13,036 bases of DNA from UBA7803 sp049454295 (lineage in GTDB: Bacteria > Pseudomonadota > Gammaproteobacteria > Pseudomonadales > Azotimanducaceae). The stretch lies in NCBI GenBank assembly GCA_049454295.1, contig JBMTYG010000093.1, positions 1 to 13,036 of the forward strand. Reading direction: 5' to 3'. A program made the translations under genes and the position numbers. This document shows, piece after piece, positions 7,947 through 13,036 of the stretch. The notes under the pieces were generated by a model, which saw nothing but the letters and a program-made list of their open reading frames with translations, did no database searches and was not told the DNA's origin. How positions within the stretch are numbered: position 1 is the first letter of the stretch; the number at the start of each line of letters is the position of its first letter.

Positions 7947-9572
7947 TCAGAACCACAGATCGTCCTGGTCGAGACCGAAGGTCCAACCCGCGGTCCAGTC
8001 ATCGTTGGCACGCACGGCCCCGATAAAGCTGCCCGTCGTGGCTGGCGTTACCGTGAGTGCAGAGCCATCGAGGGCTGTGAACGCTGTCGCCGTGTAGAAA
8101 CGGTTAAGCAGGACCAGGTCGGGATCTACGGGCTGACCTGCCGTCAGGGTGACCAGCACATTGTTCGTGTTGGCGGGATAAGCGCCGTTCTTGTTATTGA
8201 GATAGTCGGCAACCGAATCAGCCGGCGCTGCGGGCCACGCCGTGCCGTTAGAGGTGGGCGTATTACACGCGAGCACCGTGCTCTTTACCCACGAAGCGCC
8301 GCTACGCGCTCGTTCGCCCGTTGGGGCATCGGTGATACGCAGGCAGCGCCCCGGGTTCTGCGCCGGGTTAAGCGACTGGGCGTAACCCGTGTAGAAAATG
8401 CTGTCCTCGAGCTTGAACTGCGTGCCGCGACGGAACTCGGCGCCCATGGAGTCCCCATGGGTCGCAACCGGCACTTTTGCACCGCCTGGGATACAGGTCA
8501 TGTTGCGAATGGTGGGGGCAGAGATCGGGGCCGCATCGAAATTGGCCTCCTGGTTATCTGCCTCGATGCAGCGGTCGCCGTCGGTGGTGGACTGAATAAT
8601 CAGCGCGTTCTCGACCGAACCTACCCAGCCGTCCGCCCAGTCAATGGAGTCATCCTGCACGTAGAGCGCCACCAGGTTCTTCACCGTCACAGCGCCACCG
8701 AAGAACTCAACGCCGTCATCGTAGGTGCTGTAAACCTGGATGTTTTCGATCGTCGTGCCGCTTCCAACCGCGTTCAGCGTGAGGCCATTGAGCTCATCGC
8801 CCGGCGCCACTTCGAAGCCGGGGTGCTTGATCACCACGTACTTGAGCGAGCCGGAGCTTTCTTCGTTGTTGTTGCCGCCGTAGAACGAGTCCTTGCCCTC
8901 GGACTTGACGTGGCAGGTATTGCCAGCGCGCTGGGCGTCGCTGCACTTGTTAGTGATGCCGTTGCCGTTAATGACCACCCCGCCCCACAGCTGGGTGTCC
9001 TCCTTGCCCGCGTTGCCAAGGATCGCGTCGTTAAAGCCGGTCAGGGTGATCGGCGCAACCGAGGTCCCTTCGGCGATGATGCGTGACCCGCGATTGATGA
9101 GGAGATAGTCGTCCGGATTGGTCCACGCGAGCTTGTTACCCGCACGGATGGTGAGCGTGGGACCGGCGCCGTCCTGCGGCACCGTTTCATTTGGGTTCGT
9201 GCCATCCACGAAACTTCCCACCTGCAACGTGTCCTCGAACACGTGGACGCCGGTGATAAAGGGAATAGTCAGGCTCACCGTCAGCGGATTGTCTTCGCCT
9301 ACGAACTCTGGCCCGTAGACGCAGTTGGTACCGTCGAAGGTACCTTGCACGCGCGTATTCGTGTCTGGATCAAGGTAATTGGCGCATGGGTTGGTCGATC
9401 CACCGCCGCCACTGTTGGTCGTCGAGTTGTCGTTGATGGTCGTGCTCTGACTCGCGTTCAGATTGACGTCGCCACCACCCCCGCTGCATCCGGCGGCGAC
9501 TACTGCGGCAATCGAGAACGCCAGCAGCCGGGGCGCAAAGCGAGATCCGTTGGGAAGGAATACGGGTTGCAT
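7947..9572 (-). CDS. Beta-helix-type lipoprotein, partner of the TonB receptor
   Basis: Probable outer-membrane, possibly surface-exposed, lipoprotein of 541 residues. The signal peptide (1-28) ends in a lipobox-like VAAGC with acylated Cys29. A flexible Gly/Ser/Asn/Thr-rich linker follows to about 62. The body has repeated short strands and turns such as LWGGVVINGNG (195-205), YDDGVEFFGG (284-293) and QDDSIDWADGW (306-316), the pattern of right-handed parallel beta-helix proteins. I know similar DDG.EFFGG/DDS.DW sequences as poorly characterised proteins encoded near outer-membrane receptors. The repeated Asp pairs could bind calcium or ligand (inference). Cysteines at 63/84 and 210/220 may form disulfides. 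It is the first gene of an operon with the receptor and lies directly downstream of the triple Pho-box array. A plausible role is capturing substrate for the receptor. No catalytic motif is evident. Confidence 0.82.
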   Translation of the reverse strand: MQPVFLPNGSRFAPRLLAFSIAAVVAAGCSGGGGDVNLNASQSTTINDNSTTNSGGGGSTNPCANYLDPDTNTRVQGTFDGTNCVYGPEFVGEDNPLTVSLTIPFITGVHVFEDTLQVGSFVDGTNPNETVPQDGAGPTLTIRAGNKLAWTNPDDYLLINRGSRIIAEGTSVAPITLTGFNDAILGNAGKEDTQLWGGVVINGNGITNKCSDAQRAGNTCHVKSEGKDSFYGGNNNEESSGSLKYVVIKHPGFEVAPGDELNGLTLNAVGSGTTIENIQVYSTYDDGVEFFGGAVTVKNLVALYVQDDSIDWADGWVGSVENALIIQSTTDGDRCIEADNQEANFDAAPISAPTIRNMTCIPGGAKVPVATHGDSMGAEFRRGTQFKLEDSIFYTGYAQSLNPAQNPGRCLRITDAPTGERARSGASWVKSTVLACNTPTSNGTAWPAAPADSVADYLNNKNGAYPANTNNVLVTLTAGQPVDPDLVLLNRFYTATAFTALDGSALTVTPATTGSFIGAVRANDDWTAGWTFGLDQDDLWF

Positions 9573-9661
9573 GTTCGGAGGTCCTCGGTCGGGATGAATG
9601 AGCGTTGGGCCAATGCCCTGCCTGATCGGGACGCACGCTAAAGACCGGGGATGTCGGTTGA

Positions 9662-9690
9662 GTGACGATTTGATGACGTTTGCGTGACAG
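9662..9690 (-). promoter_or_regulatory. Triple Pho-box-like array upstream of the lipoprotein-receptor operon
   Basis: On the minus strand three units CTGTCAC (9690-9684), ACGTCAT (9679-9673) and TCGTCAC (9668-9662) repeat at exactly 11-bp intervals with 4-base spacers GCAA and CAAA. This matches PhoB-binding architecture: 7-base units close to CTGTCAT, 4-base AT-rich spacers, with core GTCA kept in all three. The last unit ends about 90 bases upstream of the lipoprotein ATG. A possible -10 TCTTTA lies 17 bases further down (9644-9639). No -35 is expected at a PhoB-activated promoter. Confidence 0.72.
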
Positions 9691-9760
9691 CGCGATCTCT
9701 TGGCTGAGCAACGAAATCGGCATCAGGTGACAAAACGCTATCCGGATTTGCTTGGGCCGC

Positions 9761-9778
9761 TTGTCACGATTTCGTCAT
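9761..9778 (+). promoter_or_regulatory. Second Pho-box-like site, facing the small divergent ORF
   Basis: TTGTCAC (9761-9767) and TCGTCAT (9772-9778) are 11 bp apart with the 4-base spacer GATT, the classic 18-bp two-unit Pho-box layout, on the plus strand. A weak -10-like GAATAC follows 7 bases later (9786-9791). It lies about 48 bases before the ATG at 9826. Confidence 0.55.
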
Positions 9779-9780
9779 CA

Positions 9781-9806
9781 AGGACGAATACCGTCCTGTT
9801 ATTCGT
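9781..9806 (+). repeat. Two overlapping, mutually exclusive inverted repeats
   Basis: AGGACG (9781-9786) with CGTCCT (9792-9797) is a perfect 6-bp inverted repeat. ACGAATA (9784-9790) with TATTCGT (9800-9806) is a perfect 7-bp inverted repeat. They share bases, so only one can form. They sit between the plus-strand Pho-box and the ribosome site of the small ORF, as an operator or a short leader structure would. Confidence 0.5.
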
Positions 9807-9825
9807 TGCGAGGACAGCCGCCGCC

Positions 9826-10269
9826 ATGGGCTATCGCGCCCTGCTGAAACAGTACATCCGGCACCTGCTGAAGGTCGCCGGTGATCACCACATTCACACG
9901 GCGGAGGCCTCGGAGATTCTTAGTCGCCGGGATGTGGCCGAGCTCAAGTTGCTGGCGGCAGAGGTAGATCGTGAGGACGGGGCTCCCTGGCGGGCGCGGT
10001 CCCCGGGAGATCGAGCAGCGGTTGGAGAAACCCTGGCCGCCGGCGCTGCGACGGCCAGGGGCGAGACTTACTCGGCGGGCGTGACCTCCGGCGCTGCCTC
10101 AGCGGCGGCTTCAGCCGGCGCCGCTTCTTCGGCAGCGGCAGGCTCCTCAGCAACATCGGCGGGCGCAGCGTCGGCAGGCGCAGCTTCCGCCCGCGCCGCA
10201 GGCGCAGCCTCCGCAGGGGCGGGCGCCGCTTCAGCCGGTGCCGGTGCGGCAGTTTCTGCACCACTCTGA
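9826..10269 (+). CDS. Small divergent ORF of unknown function, probably PhoB-linked
   Basis: I do not recognise this protein. From ATG 9826, with GAGGAC ten bases upstream, it would have 147 residues. The first 50 or so look like a real folded soluble domain, with mixed residues and amphipathic helices (MGYRALLKQYIRHLLKVAG, then SRRDVAELKLLAAEVDRED). After about residue 80 it becomes almost pure Ala/Gly/Ser, because from 10068 it reads antisense through the low-complexity lipoprotein gene on the other strand, and the opposite-strand terminator lies inside it. So either the tail is a genuine convergent overlap or the gene has lost its proper stop (mutation or frameshift near 9960-10060). Its position beside a Pho-box and divergent from the lipoprotein-receptor operon suggests co-regulation. 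An upstream start near 9700 is open but would span the Pho-box. Confidence 0.5.
   Translation: MGYRALLKQYIRHLLKVAGDHHIHTAEASEILSRRDVAELKLLAAEVDREDGAPWRARSPGDRAAVGETLAAGAATARGETYSAGVTSGAASAAASAGAASSAAAGSSATSAGAASAGAASARAAGAASAGAGAASAGAGAAVSAPL
10026..10060 (-). terminator. Intrinsic terminator of the Ala/Pro/Glu-rich lipoprotein gene
   Basis: On the minus strand CCCTGGCCG (10060-10052) pairs perfectly with CGGCCAGGG (10039-10031) over 9 bp with a 12-base loop. TTTCT follows (10030-10026). It begins seven bases past the lipoprotein stop. The T-run is short but the stem is strong. It lies inside the opposing small ORF. Confidence 0.7.
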
Positions 10270-10337
10270 TCTGCTCCTTGCCCGCAGGCGGCCAGGAGCA
10301 CGCAGAGACCCACGACACCCAGTGAACGCTTCAACAT
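10068..10337 (-). CDS. Ala/Pro/Glu-rich small lipoprotein
   Basis: Small lipoprotein of 89 residues. The signal sequence MLKRSLGVVGLCVLLAAC ends in a clear lipobox LLAAC with acylated Cys18. The mature part (19-89) is low complexity, made of repeats like APAEAAP and AEAAP, acidic with many Pro and Ala. Such proteins are usually extended, anchored to a membrane from the periplasm, and may act as spacers or cell-wall-reaching tethers; no specific function can be assigned. The ATG at 10337 is preceded by a strong GAGGAG ribosome site, and the stop is followed by an intrinsic terminator, so the gene is monocistronic and looks real despite its composition. It overlaps the opposing ORF at 10068-10269. 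Repeat length is likely to vary between strains (inference). Confidence 0.8.
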   Translation of the reverse strand: MLKRSLGVVGLCVLLAACGQGADQSGAETAAPAPAEAAPAPAEAAPAARAEAAPADAAPADVAEEPAAAEEAAPAEAAAEAAPEVTPAE

Positions 10338-10394
10338 GTCTCTCTCCTCGCAATTCCGTGTGCGGCTGCATCAACATGGTGCAAGCCTCGTTTG

Positions 10395-10400
10395 AGCATA
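10395..10400 (-). promoter_or_regulatory. Candidate -10 of the small lipoprotein gene
   Basis: TATGCT on the minus strand, about 58 bases upstream of the ATG at 10337. A TTGCCA lies 14 bases further upstream, which is too close for an ideal -35. Weak, by eye. Confidence 0.25.
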
Positions 10401-10455
10401 CCTAAACCCGGTCCTGGCAACACCCTCGGAATTTGCGCGAGTCGCCGACGAATAG

Positions 10456-10481
10456 ACCTCGCCCGACAACCTCGCCTGACA
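10456..10481 (+). repeat. 13-bp direct tandem repeat, two copies
   Basis: ACCTCGCCCGACA (10456-10468) is followed directly by ACCTCGCCTGACA (10469-10481), with one mismatch. It lies in the divergent intergenic region between the small lipoprotein and SMP-30-family genes. It may be replication slippage or a tandem protein site; nothing decides between them. Confidence 0.6.
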
Positions 10482-10532
10482 ACTCAGGTACATCAGCCCC
10501 GAGAAGCAGGACGCTCGAACCAGCGTTAGCGT

Positions 10533-10538
10533 TATGAT
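10533..10538 (+). promoter_or_regulatory. Candidate -10 of the SMP-30-family gene
   Basis: TATGAT preceded by the direct repeat GCGTTAGCGT, about 52 bases before the ATG at 10591. It is a good -10 match, but no convincing -35 lies at the right distance. Confidence 0.4.
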
Positions 10539-10590
10539 CATGCCACGCGCTCGGATTTGGGCGTCTGACACGACCGAGAGGACAGATTCA

Positions 10591-11460
10591 ATGACCCTGC
10601 AGACAGAGCGGTTGCTCGAGGGACTTTGCTTTGGTGAGGGGCCACGCTGGCACCAAGGTGCGCTCTGGCTCTCTGACATGCATGCGCACGAGGTCTTGCG
10701 TGTAACCGCCGATGGTCAGTCAACGACGGTGGTGACCGTGCCCGCGCAACCATCCGGTCTTGGATGGTTGCCTGGGCCGGATGGCGCCGGGACCGCCGGT
10801 GATCTGCTGATCGTCTCGATGCTCGATCGGAAGGTTCTGCGGTATGACGGTCGTGAGCTCAGAACGCACGCCGATTTGGGCGCGCTCGCCCGATTCCACT
10901 GCAACGACATGGTCGTGGACGCGCTCGGACGCGCCTGGGTCGGCAACTTCGGATTCGATCTGCATGGGGGCGCACGCCCGGTTCCAACGGAGCTCATCGT
11001 TGTCGAGTCCGATGGCAGCCCGCGTGTCGCCGCAACCGATTTACTCTTCCCCAATGGCACGGTGATCACCCCCGATGGAGCGACCCTGATCATCGGCGAA
11101 TCTATGGCCCGTCGACTGACGGCGTTCGATCTCCAAGCCGACGGAACATTGGTTAATCGACGTATTTGGGCAGAGCTCCCGGGTGGAGCGCTTCCCGACG
11201 GCATCTGTCTGGACAGTGCCGGCGGTATCTGGTCGGCGTCACCCAGCACCGGCGAGTGCCTGCGTCAGGTTGAAGGCGGGCAGGTCACCCATCGAGTAGC
11301 CCTCGACCAAGGCGCCTATGCCTGCATGCTGGGCGGTGACGATGGACGCACGCTCTATATCCTCACTGCGGGTGATTCCGACCCCGCACGATGTCGCGCC
11401 ACGCGCAGCGGTCGCATCGAGATCTGCACCGCGCCCTATCCTCACGCCGGCCTGCCCTGA
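10591..11460 (+). CDS. SMP-30/gluconolactonase/LRE-family protein
   Basis: Six-bladed beta-propeller metal-dependent hydrolase of 289 residues, the usual length. Family members open sugar lactones (gluconolactonase/regucalcin) or other lactones and esters. The metal-ligand positions known from regucalcin are all present: E16 in FGEGPRW, N155 in LFPNGT and D203 in LPDGI. N105 in FHCNDMVVD matches the substrate-side Asn. The spacing between ligands is close to the animal enzyme. No signal peptide is visible, so it is probably cytoplasmic. I chose ATG 10591 (MTLQTERLLE) because GAGAGGA lies eight bases upstream and the family begins shortly before the EGP motif. An ATG at 10534 overlaps the candidate -10. 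The next gene follows at 83 bases and may have its own promoter. The true substrate is unknown; it need not be gluconolactone. Confidence 0.88.
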   Translation: MTLQTERLLEGLCFGEGPRWHQGALWLSDMHAHEVLRVTADGQSTTVVTVPAQPSGLGWLPGPDGAGTAGDLLIVSMLDRKVLRYDGRELRTHADLGALARFHCNDMVVDALGRAWVGNFGFDLHGGARPVPTELIVVESDGSPRVAATDLLFPNGTVITPDGATLIIGESMARRLTAFDLQADGTLVNRRIWAELPGGALPDGICLDSAGGIWSASPSTGECLRQVEGGQVTHRVALDQGAYACMLGGDDGRTLYILTAGDSDPARCRATRSGRIEICTAPYPHAGLP

Positions 11461-11500
11461 GCGACCCGGGTGGCGCCGCGACTTCCCGCTACCGCGACAC

Positions 11501-11506
11501 TAGAAT
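11501..11506 (+). promoter_or_regulatory. Candidate -10 of the acyl-CoA dehydrogenase gene
   Basis: TAGAAT lies 36 bases before the ATG at 11543 in the gap after the SMP-30-family gene. No clear -35 is seen. Read-through from the upstream gene is equally possible. Confidence 0.35.
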
Positions 11507-11542
11507 CCGCGTCGTTGTTAATGACGTCGTAACGAGGTGTTC

Positions 11543-12700
11543 ATGCTGTACCCCCACTACTCATCGCCGTGGCTGAACGACGAGCTGCGTATCCTGCAGG
11601 ACGCCGCCGCGCGCTTCTTCAATCAGGAGTTCAAGCCTCACAACGAGCGCTGGCTCGCGGAGGGCAAGGTGGATCGCGACGCCTGGAACCAGGCGGGTGC
11701 GGCGGGACTGCTCTGTGCCGCGATTCCCACGGAATACGGTGGCGCTGGCGGCGACTATCGGCACGAAACCGTGGTCATGGAAGAGATGATGCGGGCCGGC
11801 ATCACCGGCTTTGGCTATCAGGTGCACAGCACCATCGTCGCACCTTATATCTTGCACTACGGCACCGAAGAACAGCGCAGACGCTGGCTGCCCCGCCTTG
11901 CCACGGGCGAACTCGTGGGCGCTATCGCCATGACAGAACCCAACACGGGCTCCGATCTCCAGGCAGTGCGTACCACCGCGGTTCGCAACGGTGACGAGTA
12001 CGTCATCAACGGCGCCAAGACCTACATCACCAACGGACAGCACGCCAATTTGATCATTGTGGTGGCCAAGACCGATCCAACTCAGGGCGGCAGGGGCATC
12101 TCACTCGTGATCGTCGAAACGGACGGTAACCCGGGCTTCAAACGCGGTCGCAATCTGAAAAAGATGGGCATGAAGTCCGCGGACACCTCCGAGCTATTCT
12201 TCGAGGACTGCCGCACCCCGGTCACCCACGTACTCGGGGGAGAAGAAGGCAAGGGCTTCATACAGCTCATGCAGCAGCTGCCGGCAGAGCGGCTAAACAT
12301 TGCTCAAGCCGCGGTGATCGCCATGGAGCGCGCGATCAGCGTCACCCTTGACTATGTCAAGGAACGCAAAGCGTTCGGACAGCGCGTGCTCGATTTTCAG
12401 AACACCCGCTTCAAGCTTGCGGAGTGCAAGACCGAAGCGCTGCTGGCACGCACCTTCGTCGACCAGTGCGTGCTGTGGCTCATCGAGGGCAAGCTCGATG
12501 CCTCGACCGCCTCCATGGCCAAGTATTGGTGCACGGAAAAGCAGTGCGAAATCATCGACACGTGTCTGCAGCTTCACGGCGGTGCGGGTTACATGGACGA
12601 ATACGAAATCTCGCGCATGTACACGGATGCACGGGTGCAGAAGATCTACGGTGGTACTAACGAGATCATGAAGGAGCTCATCGGGCGTACCCTCGGCTGA
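11543..12700 (+). CDS. Acyl-CoA dehydrogenase, long-chain (LCAD-like) type
   Basis: FAD flavoprotein of 385 residues that should oxidise acyl-CoA to trans-2-enoyl-CoA and pass electrons to ETF. Signature segments in order: AIAMTEPNTGSDLQ (128-140), YVINGAKTYITNG (153-165), ERLNIAQAAVIAMERAI (249-265), YVKERKAFGQ (271-280), QLHGGAGYMDEYEISRMY (343-360) and IYGGTNEIMKELIGR (368-382). The C-terminal IYGGTNEI has Gly where MCAD has its catalytic Glu. As in mammalian LCAD and isovaleryl-CoA dehydrogenase, the base is then probably E249 of PAERLNIA. The C-terminal half resembles mammalian LCAD strongly. ATG 11543 follows CGAGG by five bases; an in-frame GTG at 11537 would overlap that site. It is likely to act on long or branched acyl-CoA, but substrate range cannot be fixed from sequence. 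Confidence 0.93.
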   Translation: MLYPHYSSPWLNDELRILQDAAARFFNQEFKPHNERWLAEGKVDRDAWNQAGAAGLLCAAIPTEYGGAGGDYRHETVVMEEMMRAGITGFGYQVHSTIVAPYILHYGTEEQRRRWLPRLATGELVGAIAMTEPNTGSDLQAVRTTAVRNGDEYVINGAKTYITNGQHANLIIVVAKTDPTQGGRGISLVIVETDGNPGFKRGRNLKKMGMKSADTSELFFEDCRTPVTHVLGGEEGKGFIQLMQQLPAERLNIAQAAVIAMERAISVTLDYVKERKAFGQRVLDFQNTRFKLAECKTEALLARTFVDQCVLWLIEGKLDASTASMAKYWCTEKQCEIIDTCLQLHGGAGYMDEYEISRMYTDARVQKIYGGTNEIMKELIGRTLG

Positions 12701-12754
12701 AAAGCCGCCCTGCCAGGGCTGCCCTGCGAGGGGCGCCCTGCGAGGGCCGCCCTG
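12694..12754 (+). repeat. 14-bp tandem repeat of mini-hairpins after the dehydrogenase gene
   Basis: The motif CCCTGCGAGGG recurs with exact 14-bp period: CCCTGCCAGGG at 12708, CCCTGCGAGGG at 12722 and again at 12736, then a decayed copy CCCTGAA at 12750. Each full unit can fold as CCCT-3 bases-AGGG. Just before them CGGCT-GAAA-AGCCG (12694-12707) forms a 5-bp hairpin with a GNRA loop containing the stop codon. No T-run follows, so this is not a standard terminator, but the stacked hairpins may protect or end the transcript. Confidence 0.7.
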
Positions 12755-12772
12755 AACCCGACAGCGGTTCGC

Positions 12773-12778
12773 TATACT
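12773..12778 (+). promoter_or_regulatory. Candidate -10 of the alpha/beta hydrolase gene
   Basis: TATACT in the context GCTATACTCT, 32 bases before the ATG at 12811. It is a strong -10 match; the -35 is poor. Confidence 0.45.
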
Positions 12779-12810
12779 CTCGCGCTTGCTGTCGACTTAA
12801 CGGTCCCGCC

Positions 12811-13036
12811 ATGCACGGTCCTACCTCACACGTGTACTTCTCCCAACGACTGCGCCTGCACTATGTCGACTGGGGCAACGCAGGCGCGCCGCTCCTGCTG
12901 CTCATCCACGGCGGTCGCGATCACTGCCGCAATTGGGATTGGGTAGCCGAAGCCCTGCGGCACGACTACCACATCATCGCGCCGGACCTGCGTGGCCACG
13001 GTGACTCACAATGGATGCTGGGCGGCAGCTTCAACC
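12811..13036 (+). CDS. Alpha/beta hydrolase, N-terminal part (cut by the window end)
   Basis: The first 75 codons of an alpha/beta-hydrolase-fold protein are visible. It starts at ATG 12811 (MHGPTSHVYFSQRLRLHYVDWG). It has the typical early strand with LLLLIHGGRDHCRNW (oxyanion-hole HGG motif, about 31-45) and the second strand IIAPDLRGHGDSQW (about 58-71). These are the standard N-terminal landmarks of single-domain hydrolases related to epoxide hydrolases, esterases and C-C bond hydrolases. The nucleophile elbow and the catalytic acid and His lie beyond the window, so neither the reaction nor completeness can be judged. No clear ribosome site precedes the ATG, so a short or leader-dependent initiation region is possible. 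It appears to have its own promoter. Confidence 0.85.
   Translation, partial: MHGPTSHVYFSQRLRLHYVDWGNAGAPLLLLIHGGRDHCRNWDWVAEALRHDYHIIAPDLRGHGDSQWMLGGSFN

Noticed and set aside
8457..9086. 209-residue rightward ORF inside the beta-helix-type lipoprotein gene
   Set aside because: Long only because the GC-rich opposite gene lacks stops in this frame; no recognisable motif.
9727..9733. Isolated leftward TTGTCAC heptamer as a third Pho-box
   Set aside because: No partner unit lies 11 bp away on either side, so it is probably chance.
9700..9825. N-terminal extension of the small divergent ORF to a start near 9700
   Set aside because: It would translate the plus-strand Pho-box and inverted repeats, which are regulatory-looking DNA. 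ATG 9826 has a GAGGAC upstream and begins a sensible helical domain.
12694..12754. The 14-bp repeat array as a CRISPR or integron attachment site
   Set aside because: Units are contiguous with no unique spacers, and there are no cas or integrase genes or conserved recombination core sites nearby.

Overview
The window is GC-rich, densely coded bacterial DNA, most likely from a gammaproteobacterium. The clues are an OmpR/EnvZ pair very close to the enterobacterial type, a large TonB-dependent receptor, two lipoproteins, PhoB-type operator repeats and several acyl-CoA metabolism genes. I see no tRNA, rRNA, CRISPR array, transposase or integrase, and no gene-free stretch longer than 300 bases.

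Layout. The left part (50-9572) reads entirely leftward. It holds an enoyl-CoA hydratase/isomerase gene (50-823), then a three-gene operon transcribed in the order small exported protein (3650-3117), ompR-like regulator (3104-2391), envZ-like kinase (2398-1106), closed by a clear intrinsic terminator at 944-909. Upstream of it lie a thiolase gene (3776-4960) and a two-gene operon of a beta-helix-type lipoprotein (9572-7947) and a TonB-dependent receptor (7920-5149). A divergent regulatory region at 9573-9825 follows, then a small rightward ORF (9826-10269) that runs head-on into a leftward gene for an Ala/Pro/Glu-rich lipoprotein (10337-10068). The right part (10591 to the end) reads rightward: an SMP-30/gluconolactonase-family gene, a long-chain-type acyl-CoA dehydrogenase gene, and the start of an alpha/beta hydrolase gene cut by the window edge.

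Most interesting region. Between the lipoprotein-receptor operon and the divergent small ORF there are two Pho-box-like arrays. One is leftward with three GTCA-core units at exact 11-bp spacing (9690-9662); the other is rightward with two units at 11-bp spacing (9761-9778). This suggests that PhoB, which is not encoded in the window, switches on the surface lipoprotein, the receptor and the small protein together under phosphate limitation. They would form an uncharacterised outer-membrane system for capturing a phosphorus source. The substrate is unknown.

The enoyl-CoA hydratase, thiolase and acyl-CoA dehydrogenase are three beta-oxidation-type activities, but they sit in separate transcription units and no 3-hydroxyacyl-CoA dehydrogenase is present. 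They look like scattered housekeeping or degradation genes rather than one operon.
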